From positions 1 to 37,360 of the forward strand of contig NZ_BMVG01000058.1 of assembly GCF_014650595.1 (NCBI RefSeq): a DNA stretch of 37,360 nt. Direction: 5' to 3'. Shown piece after piece: positions 1 through 8,788 of the stretch (its first letter is position 1; the number at the start of each line of letters is the position of its first letter). This DNA is from Streptomyces alanosinicus. Lineage in GTDB: Bacteria > Actinomycetota > Actinomycetes > Streptomycetales > Streptomycetaceae. The position numbers were made by a program, and so were the translations under genes. The notes under the pieces are model-generated. The model worked only from the letters and a program-made list of their open reading frames with translations, had not been told where the DNA came from and searched no databases.

Positions 1-1
1 G

Positions 2-103
2 GTCGGCCGCCCGCCCGTGGTCGCCGTACGCGACGGCCTCGCCCGCCTGCTGGTCCGCCGGGAGTCCCTGGAGGACATCCGCAGCCGCGACGTGGGCCTG
101 TAG
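2..103 (+). CDS. 3' end of an unrecognised gene
   Basis: The frame is open from the window edge and ends at TAG 101-103, giving 33 residues of a C-terminus rich in Arg, Val and Leu (ending DIRSRDVGL). Codon use is typical of the surrounding genes and a strong stem-loop follows 18 bases later, so it is very likely a real gene end. I do not recognise a family from so short a tail and assign no function. Confidence 0.6.
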   Translation, partial: VGRPPVVAVRDGLARLLVRRESLEDIRSRDVGL

Positions 104-121
104 CCGACGTACCTCTGATCT

Positions 122-167
122 CCCGGGCGGGCCGGTCTTCCTTCCCTCGCCGACCGGCCCGCCCGGG
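122..167 (+). terminator. Strong stem-loop terminator after the first gene
   Basis: A perfect 16-base-pair GC-rich stem (arms 122-137 and 152-167) encloses a 14-base pyrimidine-rich loop, 18 bases after the stop of the preceding gene. There is no U-tract, which is usual for Streptomyces terminators. Confidence 0.75.
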
Positions 168-370
168 CCATGCCGGGACGCATAGGGCCGCGCCCTCGGA
201 CGACCGCATGGCCGGCACGGGTACTTGGGTCAATACATGGGCATACCCCACTGAGCCCGCTGCCCGTACCGACCGCGGGTCTGCTGAAAGTTCCCATCGC
301 GTGGCGGTGGTCCCGGCGACGTTCCGTCGGGTGCTGAAGACGGCATCGCGGGTGCATTTGCCCGGGGACT

Positions 371-840
371 CAGTCGGCATGTCTGGACGGGTACGAGGTG
401 GTCGCGGTGAGCGCCAGCACGCCCGCTACCAGCAGCGGGCCGGCGATGGCGCCGATCTGGTCCATGGCCTCATGGACGGTGAAGCCACGGCCCCGCCCGG
501 TCGCACGCTGGCGTGCGAGAGAGGGTGTCCTTCGCCGGTGAGCGCACTGCCTTCCGGACACGCTCGGCGATGACCAGCACGCAGGCCGCCCACAACACTC
601 CGGCCAAGCAACGGGACGGAGACGACGCTCAGGGAGTACCCGGCGATCGCCGGACCCCAGAAGCGGCGGGTCCGGTCCGCCAGCGGGCCGGAGACCAGCC
701 GCAGCCCCAGCGCCGCCGCCTGCCCGGCACCGGTGACCACTCCGATAACCAGGGCGGACGCGACCAGCGAGACCAGCAGGGGTGCGGTGATCGAGTGGGT
801 GCCCTCGCACACGACATCGGCGAGTCGGGCACACCCATGC
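371..840 (-). pseudogene. Decayed MFS transporter fragment
   Basis: Read leftward, one frame gives two hydrophobic segments and the MFS-like stretch RLVSGPLADRTRRFWGPAI (near 730-640). A different frame near 380-490 gives HEAMDQIGAIAGPLLVAGVL, typical of a later MFS helix. The two parts sit in different frames and the region between needs at least one further shift (a third frame gives WAACVLVIAERVRKAVRSP). Only about 155 of the usual 400 or so residues remain. I infer a truncated, multiply frameshifted major-facilitator exporter with no likely product. Confidence 0.7.
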
Positions 841-976
841 AGCACGAGGGGTGCAGGCTCGCTCGGGGGCAGTCACCACGGCCGTGCGCCCAGGGCCGAA
901 CGGGGCAGCTTTTCGCTCCTGCAGCCGATCACGCCGTGGAGGCGTTGTCCGTGTTCAGCACACATGAGGCCGGGAA

Positions 977-1003
977 TCCAGGTTCAAATCCTGCCGAGGG
1001 CAC
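977..1003 (+). other. tRNA 3'-end-like sequence, possible attachment-site remnant
   Basis: The segment holds GGTTCAAATCC, a match to the tRNA T-loop consensus, with a 4-base-pair T-stem (CAGG/CCTG). It is followed by CGAGGGCAC, which would fit a 3' acceptor strand plus discriminator. No 5' acceptor, D-arm or anticodon arm precedes it, so it is not a full tRNA gene. The rest of the 313-base gap between the MFS relic and kup shows nothing recognisable. A lone tRNA 3' end is what an integrative element leaves at an att site, but this is inference. Confidence 0.35.
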
Positions 1004-1153
1004 AACGCTTGGCGGGCGCCACCGGGCGAGCACTCGATCCCACGAACGAAGCGGCGCGGGCCTTCTGGCGATTGCGCAGAAGGGTCGGTATATCGTCCGC
1101 CGTGATGCACCTGGCCTGCAGCACAGCAGCCCGTGCCAAGAAGGAGGATGAGA

Positions 1154-3124
1154 GTGGCCGATCAGCGGCACGGGACAACGTCCGACGGCGGATCCGCATC
1201 GCGGCCGGCGGAGGCTCATGGCCCGAGCGCGCACGACTCGGTGCGTCTCGCGCTGGTGATCGGTGCTCTGGGCGTGGTGTTCGGCGACATCGGAACCAGC
1301 CCGATCTACACCCTCCAGACCGTGTTCAACCCGAGCGACCCGCACCCCGTCCCGGTCACCACCCAGAACGTGTACGGGGTGGTGTCGCTCGTGTTCTGGT
1401 CGGTGGTGATCATCGTCCTGGTCACCTATGTGCTGCTGGCGATGCGCGTCGACAACGACGGCGAGGGCGGCATCATGGCGCTGATCACGCTTGTGCGCCG
1501 CTGGAGCTCGAAGCGGGCCCGGCGGACCACGGCCCTACTGGTCGCGCTGGGCATTTTCGGCGCGTCGCTGTTCTTCGGCGACAGCATGATCACTCCGGCG
1601 ATCTCGGTGCTGTCGGCGGTCGAAGGGCTCAAGGTCGTCGAGCCGTCGCTGGAAAGCGCGGTCGTACCGATCACTGCAGTGATCATCATCGTGTTGTTCC
1701 TGGTCCAGCGCAGGGGAACCGCGGCGGTGGGCAGGGTGTTCGGGCCGGTGATGATCGCCTGGTTCGCGGCGATCGGCGCGTGCGGCGTGGCGGGCATCGC
1801 CGACCACCCGGCCATCCTCAGGGCGCTGTCGCCGACGTACGCCCTGGGCTTCCTCGTCGGCCATTTCGGCACCGCCTTCTTCGCCCTGGCCGCCGTCGTG
1901 CTCGCGGTCACCGGTGCCGAGGCGCTGTACGCCGACATGGGACACTTCGGCCGCCGGTCGATCACCCGCGGCTGGCTGTTCCTCGTCTTCCCGGCCTGCG
2001 TGCTGAGCTACCTCGGCCAGGGTGCGCTGATCCTCGCCGATCCGCGGAACATCAGCAGCCCGTTCTTCCTGCTCGTGCCCGACTGGGGCAGGTGGCCGAT
2101 GATCGTGCTGGCCACGGCGGCCACCGTGATCGCCTCTCAGGCGGTGATCACCGGCGCGTACTCGGTCGCCTCTCAGGCGGCCCAGCTCGGTTACCTGCCG
2201 AGGCTGCGGATCGCGCACACCTCCGAGTCCACGATCGGCCAGATCTACGTCCCCTGGATCAACTGGCTGCTGATGGTCTCGGTCCTCACCCTGGTCTTCG
2301 CCTTCCGCAGCTCGGCGGCGCTGGCCTTCGCCTTCGGCATGGCGGTCACCGGCACCATCACGATCAGCACCTTGCTGTTCTTCTACGTCGCCCGTGCCAA
2401 GTGGGGCACGCCCAAGTGGCTGGTCGCCATCGGCGCGAGCGTGCTGCTCTTCGTGGACCTGCTGTTCGTGGCGGCCAACATGACCAAGCTCGTCCACGGC
2501 GCGTGGCTGCCGCTGCTGATCGGCCTGACCGCGTTCACCGTCATGACCACCTGGCAACGCGGACGCGAACTCGTCACCGCCGAACGCGCCCGCCAGGAAG
2601 GCCCGCTGCCCGAGTTCATCGACCAGCTCCGCAGCGGGAAGGTGTCAACGCTCCGGATCCCCGGTACGGCCGTCTTCCTCAACCGGGGCAAGCAGACCGC
2701 GCCGCTCGCCATGCGGGCCAACGTCGAACACAACCACGTGCGGCACGACCAGGTCGTGATTCTCTCCATCCAGACGGAGACCGTGCCCCGCGTACCGGCC
2801 GACCAGCGGGTCGTCGTCGACGACCTCGGCTACACCGACGACGGGATCATCCACGTCACCGCCCGGTTCGGCTACATGGAGACACCGGACGTGCCCGGCA
2901 CCCTGGCGATGCTCGACCCGGCCCGAACCGAAGGGCCGTTGGACCTCGACCAGGCGTCCTACTTCCTGTCGAAGATCGATCTCCGGCGAGGCAAGGCACA
3001 CACGATGGCGCCCTGGCGCAAGCGGCTGTTCCTCGCCACCTCGTACATCACGGCCGACGCCGCCGAGTACTTCGGCCTGCCCCGTGACCGCACGGTCATC
3101 ATGGGCTCCCACATCGAGGTGTAG
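1154..3124 (+). CDS. kup: Kup-family potassium uptake protein
   Basis: Low-affinity K+ uptake permease of the cytoplasmic membrane (KUP/HAK/KT family, probably a K+/H+ symporter). The protein has 656 residues, the normal length. Residues 44-50 carry the family hallmark GDIGTSP in the first helix. About twelve hydrophobic segments run to about residue 450, followed by a soluble C-terminal domain. I chose GTG 1154 because AAGGAGG at 1141-1147 lies six bases upstream. A GTG at 1133 is in frame but would place the ribosome site inside the gene. No partner gene is apparent: an MFS relic lies upstream and transposon debris downstream. No regulatory motif is evident. Family assignment is very secure. 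Confidence 0.96.
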   Translation: MADQRHGTTSDGGSASRPAEAHGPSAHDSVRLALVIGALGVVFGDIGTSPIYTLQTVFNPSDPHPVPVTTQNVYGVVSLVFWSVVIIVLVTYVLLAMRVDNDGEGGIMALITLVRRWSSKRARRTTALLVALGIFGASLFFGDSMITPAISVLSAVEGLKVVEPSLESAVVPITAVIIIVLFLVQRRGTAAVGRVFGPVMIAWFAAIGACGVAGIADHPAILRALSPTYALGFLVGHFGTAFFALAAVVLAVTGAEALYADMGHFGRRSITRGWLFLVFPACVLSYLGQGALILADPRNISSPFFLLVPDWGRWPMIVLATAATVIASQAVITGAYSVASQAAQLGYLPRLRIAHTSESTIGQIYVPWINWLLMVSVLTLVFAFRSSAALAFAFGMAVTGTITISTLLFFYVARAKWGTPKWLVAIGASVLLFVDLLFVAANMTKLVHGAWLPLLIGLTAFTVMTTWQRGRELVTAERARQEGPLPEFIDQLRSGKVSTLRIPGTAVFLNRGKQTAPLAMRANVEHNHVRHDQVVILSIQTETVPRVPADQRVVVDDLGYTDDGIIHVTARFGYMETPDVPGTLAMLDPARTEGPLDLDQASYFLSKIDLRRGKAHTMAPWRKRLFLATSYITADAAEYFGLPRDRTVIMGSHIEV

Positions 3125-3379
3125 GAGCGCGCCGGTCGTCACAAGGTGCACTGCCCGCGTACCTCGGCGTCGGCCGGAAGGCCCCATGCGAGGGACTCGG
3201 CTGATCGCTCGCGTCCAGCGCAGGTCCCGGCCGAAGCCAGACTGAGTCCGGGAAACGCCATCCCACTGACCGGACGCCGATGAGATGGCACCGGGACAGC
3301 TCTCCCTGCCATTGCCCTGGACACCAGTTGGCCGTTACTGCTTGCTCCTGGTCCCTACGCTGCCCGGGCACGGTGGGCC

Positions 3380-3906
3380 CGGAACCGAGGTCGAGATGGG
3401 GGTTCATGTCCAGCTCGAACCAGCCGTAGGGGTTCACGTGCGTCCAGAACAGCGCCGACAGCGCCCGCCGGTCGGCCTCGGTGAGGCGATCGGACCACTT
3501 CGGCTCGGCCAGGACTTGCTGCATCAGCAGGGTGTTGACGTGGACCAAGGCGGACTGCAGCAGGTGCAGGGCCAGCATGCTGACCTCCTGGCTCTCCTTG
3601 TCCGCGCCGGTCAGGTCGCCGTCCTTGCCGTAGAACAGGTCGTGGTTGGCTGAGTTCCAGTTCTCCACCACCTGCAGGCCCTGGTGGATCTCTTGCCGCA
3701 GTTCGACGTCCGCGAGGTAATCACAGATGAACGCCGTACGGACCGCCCGGCCCGGCTCCTCGATCGGCCTGGTAGGTCGGGTGTTTCGGGCCGCCGCGGG
3801 TGAACTGGCGGAGCACCTGCTCGGCCCCCGCCGTTCCGAGGCGAAGGGCGGTGGTGTACTTCACGATCTGGTCGTACTGCTGGGCGATCAGGTCCCAGTC
3901 GACGGC
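3380..3906 (-). pseudogene. tnpA: Tn3-family transposase C-terminal remnant (copy 1)
   Basis: Leftward reading gives WDLIAQQYDQIVKYTTALRL, then FTRGGPKHPTYQ. After one base insertion near 3770 it continues GRAVRTAFICDYLAD, QVVENWNSANHDLFYGKDGD, LALHLLQSALVHVNTLLMQQ and VNPYGWFELDMN. These are the conserved last 170 or so residues of Tn3 TnpA. The N-terminal 800 or so residues are absent. The frame runs on past the normal C-terminus toward 3100, into the end of kup. It is a dead fragment. The upstream 3907-4066 stretch may be further debris (a GEAFLLLAWMLRG-like reading) that I cannot place. Confidence 0.85.
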
Positions 3907-4066
3907 GGCGGCCTGCGCCCGCTGCGCGACCCGGTCGCGGCCGGGCTCGCTGACGAGGACGGGACGGAGCACCGACGGGATGGCCGCGCAGCATCCAGGC
4001 CAGCAGGAGGAACGCCTCACCGTGGGCCTGCCGGACGCCGGGTCAGGGACTGAGACCGGCGTCCAT

Positions 4067-5182
4067 TCAAGCTACGAGCAGACGGAGGCCGAGATCTGCG
4101 GCGTCGAGGTGAGCGAGGTCGCTGTTGCGCTCGACCCACCGGCCGGAGTCGAGGTCGTTGCCGAGGCTTCGCACCGCCCGCTGCTCGGCCTCCGACCCGA
4201 CCCTCGTCCACACCGACATCGCACGGCGCACGTGATCCTCCAGATACGCCCCCGGTCGGCGCCAGTACGCCTCGAAGAGGCCGTCAGCGCAGTCCCACGG
4301 GATGGGCACCGGCTCAGCGCGGGCGCCGATCGCGTCGGCCATCCCCGCAAGCGAGGGAAATTCCGCGAGGACGCCGGCGAACTCGGGCAGGTAGTCGCGG
4401 GTAAGCCAGAACCGGTCCTGCCACCCGGGCTCGTCGGTGTCGAACGTGAGCACCACCACACGGCGGGCCACGCGCCGCATCTCGCGCAGCCCCGCTATCG
4501 GGTCCCCCCAGTGGTGAACGGTGGAGACGGCCATCGCGGCGTCGAAGGAGTGGTCCTCGAACGGCAGGCTCTCCGCGGCGGCGGCCACGCACGGCGCCGA
4601 GTCGGCGGGCCGCTGCCCCCGCATGACCGCCGATGGCTCCACCGCGGTCACGTCGCGATCAGCAGGCTCGTAGGAGCCGGTGCCGGCCCCGACGTTCAGC
4701 ACCGTCTGCGCGTCGCCGAGCGCGTCCCAGATCTGCGCGGCGATCCGCGGCTCGGTACGCCGTGTTGCGGGGTAAGCGCCGCCGATCGCGTCGTACAGTC
4801 GTGCGCCGAGCACCTCCAGTTGCTCCTCCGGTGTCACCATGAGTCCCTTCGCCCGTGCCTCGAGTTCCCTGTCGATGGCCGCCACCATGGCGTCGGCGCG
4901 ATCACGTCGCTCCAGCAGCAGGCCGCGCAGTCGGCGCAGGTGCGCGACCGCGTCGGTGGACGAGTCGTCAACCAGTGCCGCAACCTCCCGCAGACCGAAG
5001 CCCAGCCGCCGGTAGGCCAGCACCTCCCTAAGCCGCTCCACGTCACCCGCCGAGTAGGCCCGGTACCCGGCCGGGGTCCGCGCCGACGGACGCACAAGCC
5101 CGATCTCGTCATAGTGATGCAGCGTGCGGACGCTCACGTCGGCCAGCTCGGCCACGCGTCCCACGGTCCAGTGATCCTCCAC
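4067..5182 (-). CDS. MerR-type regulator fused to a SAM-dependent methyltransferase
   Basis: A 371-residue fusion. Residues 4-75 are a MerR winged helix (WTVGRVAELADVSVRTLHHY) followed by a short coiled coil. From about residue 145 a class I methyltransferase fold begins with motif I VLNVGAGTGSY and an acidic VEPS strand, followed by the FEDHSFDAAMAVSTVHHW region typical of UbiE-like enzymes. The substrate is unknown. GTG 5182 is preferred because a TTGACC -35 and a MerR-like dyad abut it and the message would be leaderless; ATG 5194 is the alternative. The N-terminal dyad suggests autoregulation. It is a lone gene between transposon remnants, so it may be carried cargo. Confidence 0.85.
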   Translation of the reverse strand: MEDHWTVGRVAELADVSVRTLHHYDEIGLVRPSARTPAGYRAYSAGDVERLREVLAYRRLGFGLREVAALVDDSSTDAVAHLRRLRGLLLERRDRADAMVAAIDRELEARAKGLMVTPEEQLEVLGARLYDAIGGAYPATRRTEPRIAAQIWDALGDAQTVLNVGAGTGSYEPADRDVTAVEPSAVMRGQRPADSAPCVAAAAESLPFEDHSFDAAMAVSTVHHWGDPIAGLREMRRVARRVVVLTFDTDEPGWQDRFWLTRDYLPEFAGVLAEFPSLAGMADAIGARAEPVPIPWDCADGLFEAYWRRPGAYLEDHVRRAMSVWTRVGSEAEQRAVRSLGNDLDSGRWVERNSDLAHLDAADLGLRLLVA

Positions 5183-5198
5183 GGCACCGACCATGCAG

Positions 5199-5220
5199 CC
5201 TGACGTCACGTGAGGGTCAA
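5199..5220 (-). promoter_or_regulatory. MerR-type promoter/operator
   Basis: On the minus strand TTGACC (5220-5215) is followed by the near-perfect dyad CCTCACGTGACGTCAGG (5215-5199, one mismatch between arms). A CATGGT (5195-5190) lies 19 bases after the -35. A 19-base spacer filled by a dyad is the classic layout of MerR-activated promoters. It sits directly upstream of the MerR-methyltransferase gene, so autoregulation is likely. Confidence 0.6.
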
Positions 5221-5421
5221 GAACGCACTCACGGCAGCAAGAGCCGAAGCGGAGGCCACAGCCGCACTCCGCGTCGCGGTCAGAAATGTTCCTTTCCCGG
5301 AGCAAGATCGGAAATGGTCCGCGTCGGCGGTTCGGACGGGCGATCCGCTGTCACAAGTCGTTCTCACTCAAAAGTAGAACGGGGCAAGTTTCGGGAATGG
5401 TCTGTGACAGCATCCGGAGTC

Positions 5422-5756
5422 ATGCCGGACGCTCACATCGCACACCGGAGCCACGCGGACGACGTCGAGCGCCACCCGTGCCCGCGCTGCACGGCCCAGC
5501 CTGGATCACCGTGTCGCTCGCGCTCCGGCGCGGTCGCGGCACCTACCACACCGGCCGTTTCACGAAGGTGCCCCGGCTCGCCAAGCTCCTGCGCGTGCCG
5601 ACCCCGGCCGACCGCGCCTCGGGGCAGCCGTGGTGGCCCGGCACCCCCGCGCCTGCGACAGGATCCGCCGGACAGGCCCTAGGCCCGCTGCTCAACCCTG
5701 ACCCAGGAACTCCAGACGCAGCTGGACGCGCTCGCCGCGAAGAACACCCCCCGGAA
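5422..5756 (+). pseudogene. Tn3-type resolvase N-terminal remnant with zinc-finger-like segment
   Basis: The frame from ATG 5422 gives MPDAHIAHRSHADDVERHPC, then CPRCTAQPGSPCRSRSGAVA, a Cys-rich segment I recall preceding the catalytic domain of some Streptomyces Tn3 resolvases. A shift near 5545 then gives TYHTGRFTKVPRLAKLLRVP in another frame. A third frame near 5695-5750 gives LTQELQTQLDALAAKN, which matches the start of a serine-recombinase domain. The catalytic body is missing. I infer a decayed resolvase belonging to the same Tn3 debris as the flanking transposase remnants. Confidence 0.65.
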
Positions 5757-6069
5757 TGCTGGTTATCTTGTGCCGTCAAGCTGAAGCACGGATCAGATGG
5801 CTGACATGACGTAAGGCACGTCAGGCATGTCCGGTCTCCATCAATCTGGCCCGAAGTCGCGGCCGTGGCCTGAGGCGACCGCGCACAGGCCCACGCCAAC
5901 GTCCCCGCCCCCTGGGCGCTCCGGGAGCCGCTGCCGCCGCTCGATCAGCACGACGCCGGTCAGGGGCACCCCCAAGCGATCAGTGCCGAGCCTCGTGGCT
6001 CGCCCCCCGGTGATGCCGTTGAACCGCGCGCTCGCGGGACGGGCTCACTCCTCCACTATTCCGTCTTGC
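5757..6069. other. No recognisable gene
   Basis: The 313 bases between the resolvase remnant and the padR operator contain only short frames with no family resemblance on either strand. It is probably degraded mobile DNA. Confidence 0.5.
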
Positions 6070-6120
6070 TAAGTACTGGTAGTCAGCGTTACGGTGTACT
6101 GGTACTTAATACCGCTGACT
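6070..6120 (+). promoter_or_regulatory. Probable PadR operator/promoter region
   Basis: The segment is AT-richer than its surroundings and holds nested inverted repeats. TAAGTAC (6070-6076) pairs with GTACTTA (6102-6108), and AGTCAGCG (6081-6088) pairs with CGCTGACT (6113-6120). TACTGGTA also occurs twice directly (6074 and 6097). It ends 22 bases before the padR start. PadR proteins commonly bind such dyads in their own promoters, so autorepression is the natural reading. Confidence 0.65.
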
Positions 6121-6141
6121 AGTGCAGAGGGGAGGCGTTCC

Positions 6142-6471
6142 ATGGCCAAGCTGCTGACGGAGATGCTCAAGGGCACGCTGGAGGGCGTCATCCTCGCGTC
6201 CCTGTCCGGCCGACCCGCGTACGGCTACGAGATCACGGCACGGCTGCGGGAGCAGGGTTTCTCCGACATCGCCGAAGGAACCATCTACGCGCTGCTCATC
6301 AGGATGGAGAAGCGCGGCCTCGTCGATGTGGAGAAGGTCCCCTCCGAGAAGGGGCCGCCACGCAAGGTGCACTCCCTCAACGACCAGGGGCGTGAGTACC
6401 TCGAAGAGTTCTGGAGGACCTGGAGCTTCCTCGCAGAACGGCTGGAACAGCTCCGCGAAGGGGGCGGATGA
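6142..6471 (+). CDS. PadR-family transcriptional regulator
   Basis: A 109-residue winged-helix repressor. The start MAKLLTEMLKGTLEGVILASL leads into the PadR signature (GYEITARLREQGF, EGTIYALLIRMEKRGLV) and a C-terminal dimerisation helix. ATG 6142 is preceded by GAGGGGAGG at a six-base spacing; an upstream in-frame start at 6094 would lie inside the operator. The gene overlaps the DUF1048 gene by four bases. Such pairs usually work together, with the PadR controlling its own operon in response to an unknown ligand. Confidence 0.92.
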   Translation: MAKLLTEMLKGTLEGVILASLSGRPAYGYEITARLREQGFSDIAEGTIYALLIRMEKRGLVDVEKVPSEKGPPRKVHSLNDQGREYLEEFWRTWSFLAERLEQLREGGG

Positions 6472-6881
6472 CCATGTCCGACGAAGAAGAGTACGGCTTC
6501 ATCGAAGAGTACGGCTTCATCTCGAAGTTGATCGGGCCCAAGAAGCGCTGGCGGGCGTACAAGGCACGCACCAAGCAGCTTCCCGAGAACTACCGTACGG
6601 CAGTCGAAGCGATCGAGCGGTACATGATGCACTTCGTGCCGAGCGACGCCGACAGTGACGCGTCGAGGTTCGAGGACCTCGCCGACCTGTTCGAGCAGGC
6701 CGCGGCGGACGGAACGTCGATCCGTCAGGTTGTGGGGGGCGATCCGGTGGAGTTCGTCGAGGCGTTCGTCCAGAACTACTCGGAGGGTGGCTACGTCCCC
6801 GCCCGAGCGCGGAAGCGGCTGGCCGACGACATTGAGCGCGCCGCTGGCCAAGACGCCGGAAACGACGACAAGACGGCCTGA
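6468..6881 (+). CDS. DUF1048-family small protein
   Basis: A 137-residue acidic, mostly helical soluble protein with the DUF1048 core: KRWRAYKARTKQLPENYR, then AVEAIERYMMHF and FEDLADLFEQAAADGTSI. The family is regularly encoded beside a padR gene and its biochemical role is not established. The ATG at 6468 overlaps the padR stop (ATGA), implying translational coupling; ATG 6474 is an alternative. The N-terminus carries a tandem copy of EEYGFI produced by an exact 18-base duplication. Confidence 0.88.
   Translation: MTMSDEEEYGFIEEYGFISKLIGPKKRWRAYKARTKQLPENYRTAVEAIERYMMHFVPSDADSDASRFEDLADLFEQAAADGTSIRQVVGGDPVEFVEAFVQNYSEGGYVPARARKRLADDIERAAGQDAGNDDKTA
6486..6521 (+). repeat. Exact 18-base tandem duplication inside the DUF1048 gene
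   Basis: GAAGAGTACGGCTTCATC occurs at 6486-6503 and again immediately at 6504-6521. It duplicates EEYGFI in frame near the N-terminus. This looks like a recent slippage event. Confidence 0.95.
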
Positions 6882-7211
6882 CAGCAGGCACCGCACATGG
6901 TGCCCGGGACCGGGCACCACTTTCCTCGACTGTCTGCACGACGCGGCCACGCGGTCATGCCCGACTGGCCGATTCTCGCCGTGGGCCAGCGGCGGCGTCA
7001 GGACGGCGACAGCCGGTATCAGCGCGCGTGGCGCTGATGGATGTCATGAACGGTTCAGCAGTTGCATCCTCGGGGCCGCGAACCGGGCCACGCCGAACTC
7101 ACCCGCACCCTCTCGTGCGTCGCCGGGCGATGCCCTTGAGTGCCGCGCCGGGGCGAGTCCTGCAGATCGAGAGCCACATGTATCGAACGCTTGCACGTGA
7201 GGAGATTCATG
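6882..7211. other. No recognisable gene
   Basis: About 330 bases separate the DUF1048 stop from the hydrolase start. Frames here are short and show no family resemblance. A ribosome site (GAGGAG, 7199-7204) for the next gene is the only element I can support. Confidence 0.5.
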
Positions 7212-8450
7212 ATGGGAAACGGCAACAACGGCTTCTCCGAAGCCGGGCTTCACAGACTGCGCGAGGTGCTGACACGGCATGTCGACTCAGGGAAGATTCC
7301 CGGGCTCGTCGCCCTGGTCAGCCGAGGCGAGGAGACACACGTCGAAGCGATCGGGACGATGCGCCACGACGGTGGCACGCCGATGCACCGGGACACCATC
7401 TTCCGCATGGCCTCGACGACCAAGCCGGTCGCGATGGCGGCGGCGATGATCCTGCTCGACGAATGCCGACTGCGGCTGGACGAGCCGATAGATCACTGGC
7501 TGCCCGAGCTCGCCGACCGACAGGTGCTCAAGCGGCCCGACGGCCCGCTGGACGACACCGTGCCGGCACGGCGGCCGATCACCGTACGGGACCTGCTCAC
7601 CTCCACGTTCGGGCTCGGCATGGATATGACGGCGATGGGCTCCCCGATGATGGGCGCGCTCTTCGAGCGGGGGGTTTACGGCCAGGAGGACGGATGGCTG
7701 TTGCCGGCACCGGAGCCGGATGAGTGGATGCGCCGCCTCGGCACGCTCCCGCTGATGTACCAACCCGGAGAGCAGTGGCAGTACAACATCAGCAACGACG
7801 TGCTCGGCGTGCTCGTCGCCAGGGTCACCGGCCAGTCCTTCGAGACGTTCCTGCGAGAGCGCATCTTCGATCCGCTGGGCATGAAGGACACCGGTTTCCA
7901 CGTGCCCGCCGACAAGATCGACCGGCTGCCTCCCCTGTACGCCCCCGACCCGCAGACCGGACAGTTCAAGGTGGAGGACGCGGCCGAAGGGGGACACCAC
8001 AGCAAGCCTCCGGCGTTCCCGTCAGGCGGCGGCGGACTCGACTCCACCGTCGACGACTACCACGCCTACTTCCGGATGCTGCTCAACCACGGGATGCACG
8101 GGCCCCAGCGGATCCTGTCCCGGCCCGCCGTCGAGCTGATGACCACCAACCGCCTCGCCCCCGAGCAACTGGCCGCCCGAGAAGCCCTGGCCCGCAGCCT
8201 CGTCCACTTGTCACACGGCCTGGGACAGCAAGGCGGCTGGGGCTTCGGGATGACGGTGCGCACCTACCGTGGCGACTTCGCGCCCATCGGCCAGTTCGGC
8301 TGGGACGGCGGAAGCGGCACCACGACCTACGCCGACCCGCACAACCAACTCGTCGGCATCCTGCTCACCCAGACCGGGATGACCACCCCGGATTCGGCGC
8401 GGGCCATCAACGACTTCTGGACCACGCTCTACCAGGCCATCGACGACTGA
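7212..8450 (+). CDS. Serine beta-lactamase-like hydrolase (class C / family VIII esterase fold)
   Basis: A 412-residue member of the beta-lactamase/penicillin-binding-protein-like superfamily. The nucleophile motif S68-T-T-K71 lies in FRMASTTKPVAMAAAMIL. A Tyr motif follows (WQYNISNDVLG, Tyr about 191), and a GWDGGSGTTTY segment stands where the KTG/HxG motif usually lies. There is no signal peptide, so a cytoplasmic esterase or peptidase is more likely than a resistance enzyme. Substrate cannot be told. ATG 7212 is seven bases after GAGGAG; ATG 7209 is equally in frame. It stands alone between transposon remnants. Confidence 0.88.
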   Translation: MGNGNNGFSEAGLHRLREVLTRHVDSGKIPGLVALVSRGEETHVEAIGTMRHDGGTPMHRDTIFRMASTTKPVAMAAAMILLDECRLRLDEPIDHWLPELADRQVLKRPDGPLDDTVPARRPITVRDLLTSTFGLGMDMTAMGSPMMGALFERGVYGQEDGWLLPAPEPDEWMRRLGTLPLMYQPGEQWQYNISNDVLGVLVARVTGQSFETFLRERIFDPLGMKDTGFHVPADKIDRLPPLYAPDPQTGQFKVEDAAEGGHHSKPPAFPSGGGGLDSTVDDYHAYFRMLLNHGMHGPQRILSRPAVELMTTNRLAPEQLAAREALARSLVHLSHGLGQQGGWGFGMTVRTYRGDFAPIGQFGWDGGSGTTTYADPHNQLVGILLTQTGMTTPDSARAINDFWTTLYQAIDD

Positions 8451-8788
8451 CCCACCTCCCTGGTCAAGGTCGGAACGGCAACAGACCTCGACCAGGCTCC
8501 GGCCTTCAAGCCGCCACGTTCCGCGATCAGCTGCATGACGGGCGCAAGACAGTCTCTGACGCCACCTTCGAAGGGCTCGGCACCGCTGAGCGCCGGCCCC
8601 TCGAACAGCGAGGGCACCCGGTGTCGGGGATCACTCGAAGCGTGGTTGGCGCTGAGAAGAAGCCACATCGCGACCTCTCGCACGTGAACAGCCCTCCGGA
8701 TGACAACCGATCGGATCCAAGGGCTGGCGAACCACGTGCAGAACTTGAAGAAGTCGCACATGACACCTCACACAACCAGGGGAAACAG
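8451..8788. other. No recognisable gene
   Basis: The 338 bases between the beta-lactamase-like gene and the alpha/beta hydrolase hold no convincing coding frame, RNA or terminator. An AGGGGA ribosome site about 8779-8784 serves the next start. Confidence 0.5.

Noticed and set aside
733..3087. A 784-codon plus-strand open frame overlapping kup
   Set aside because: It is the out-of-frame shadow of kup. The product is Arg/Pro/Gly rich with no family features, while the kup frame has a ribosome site and conserved motifs.
3125..3379. Possible Tn3 38-base terminal inverted repeat after the transposase remnant
   Set aside because: No GGGG-start 38-mer or matching partner could be recognised by eye.
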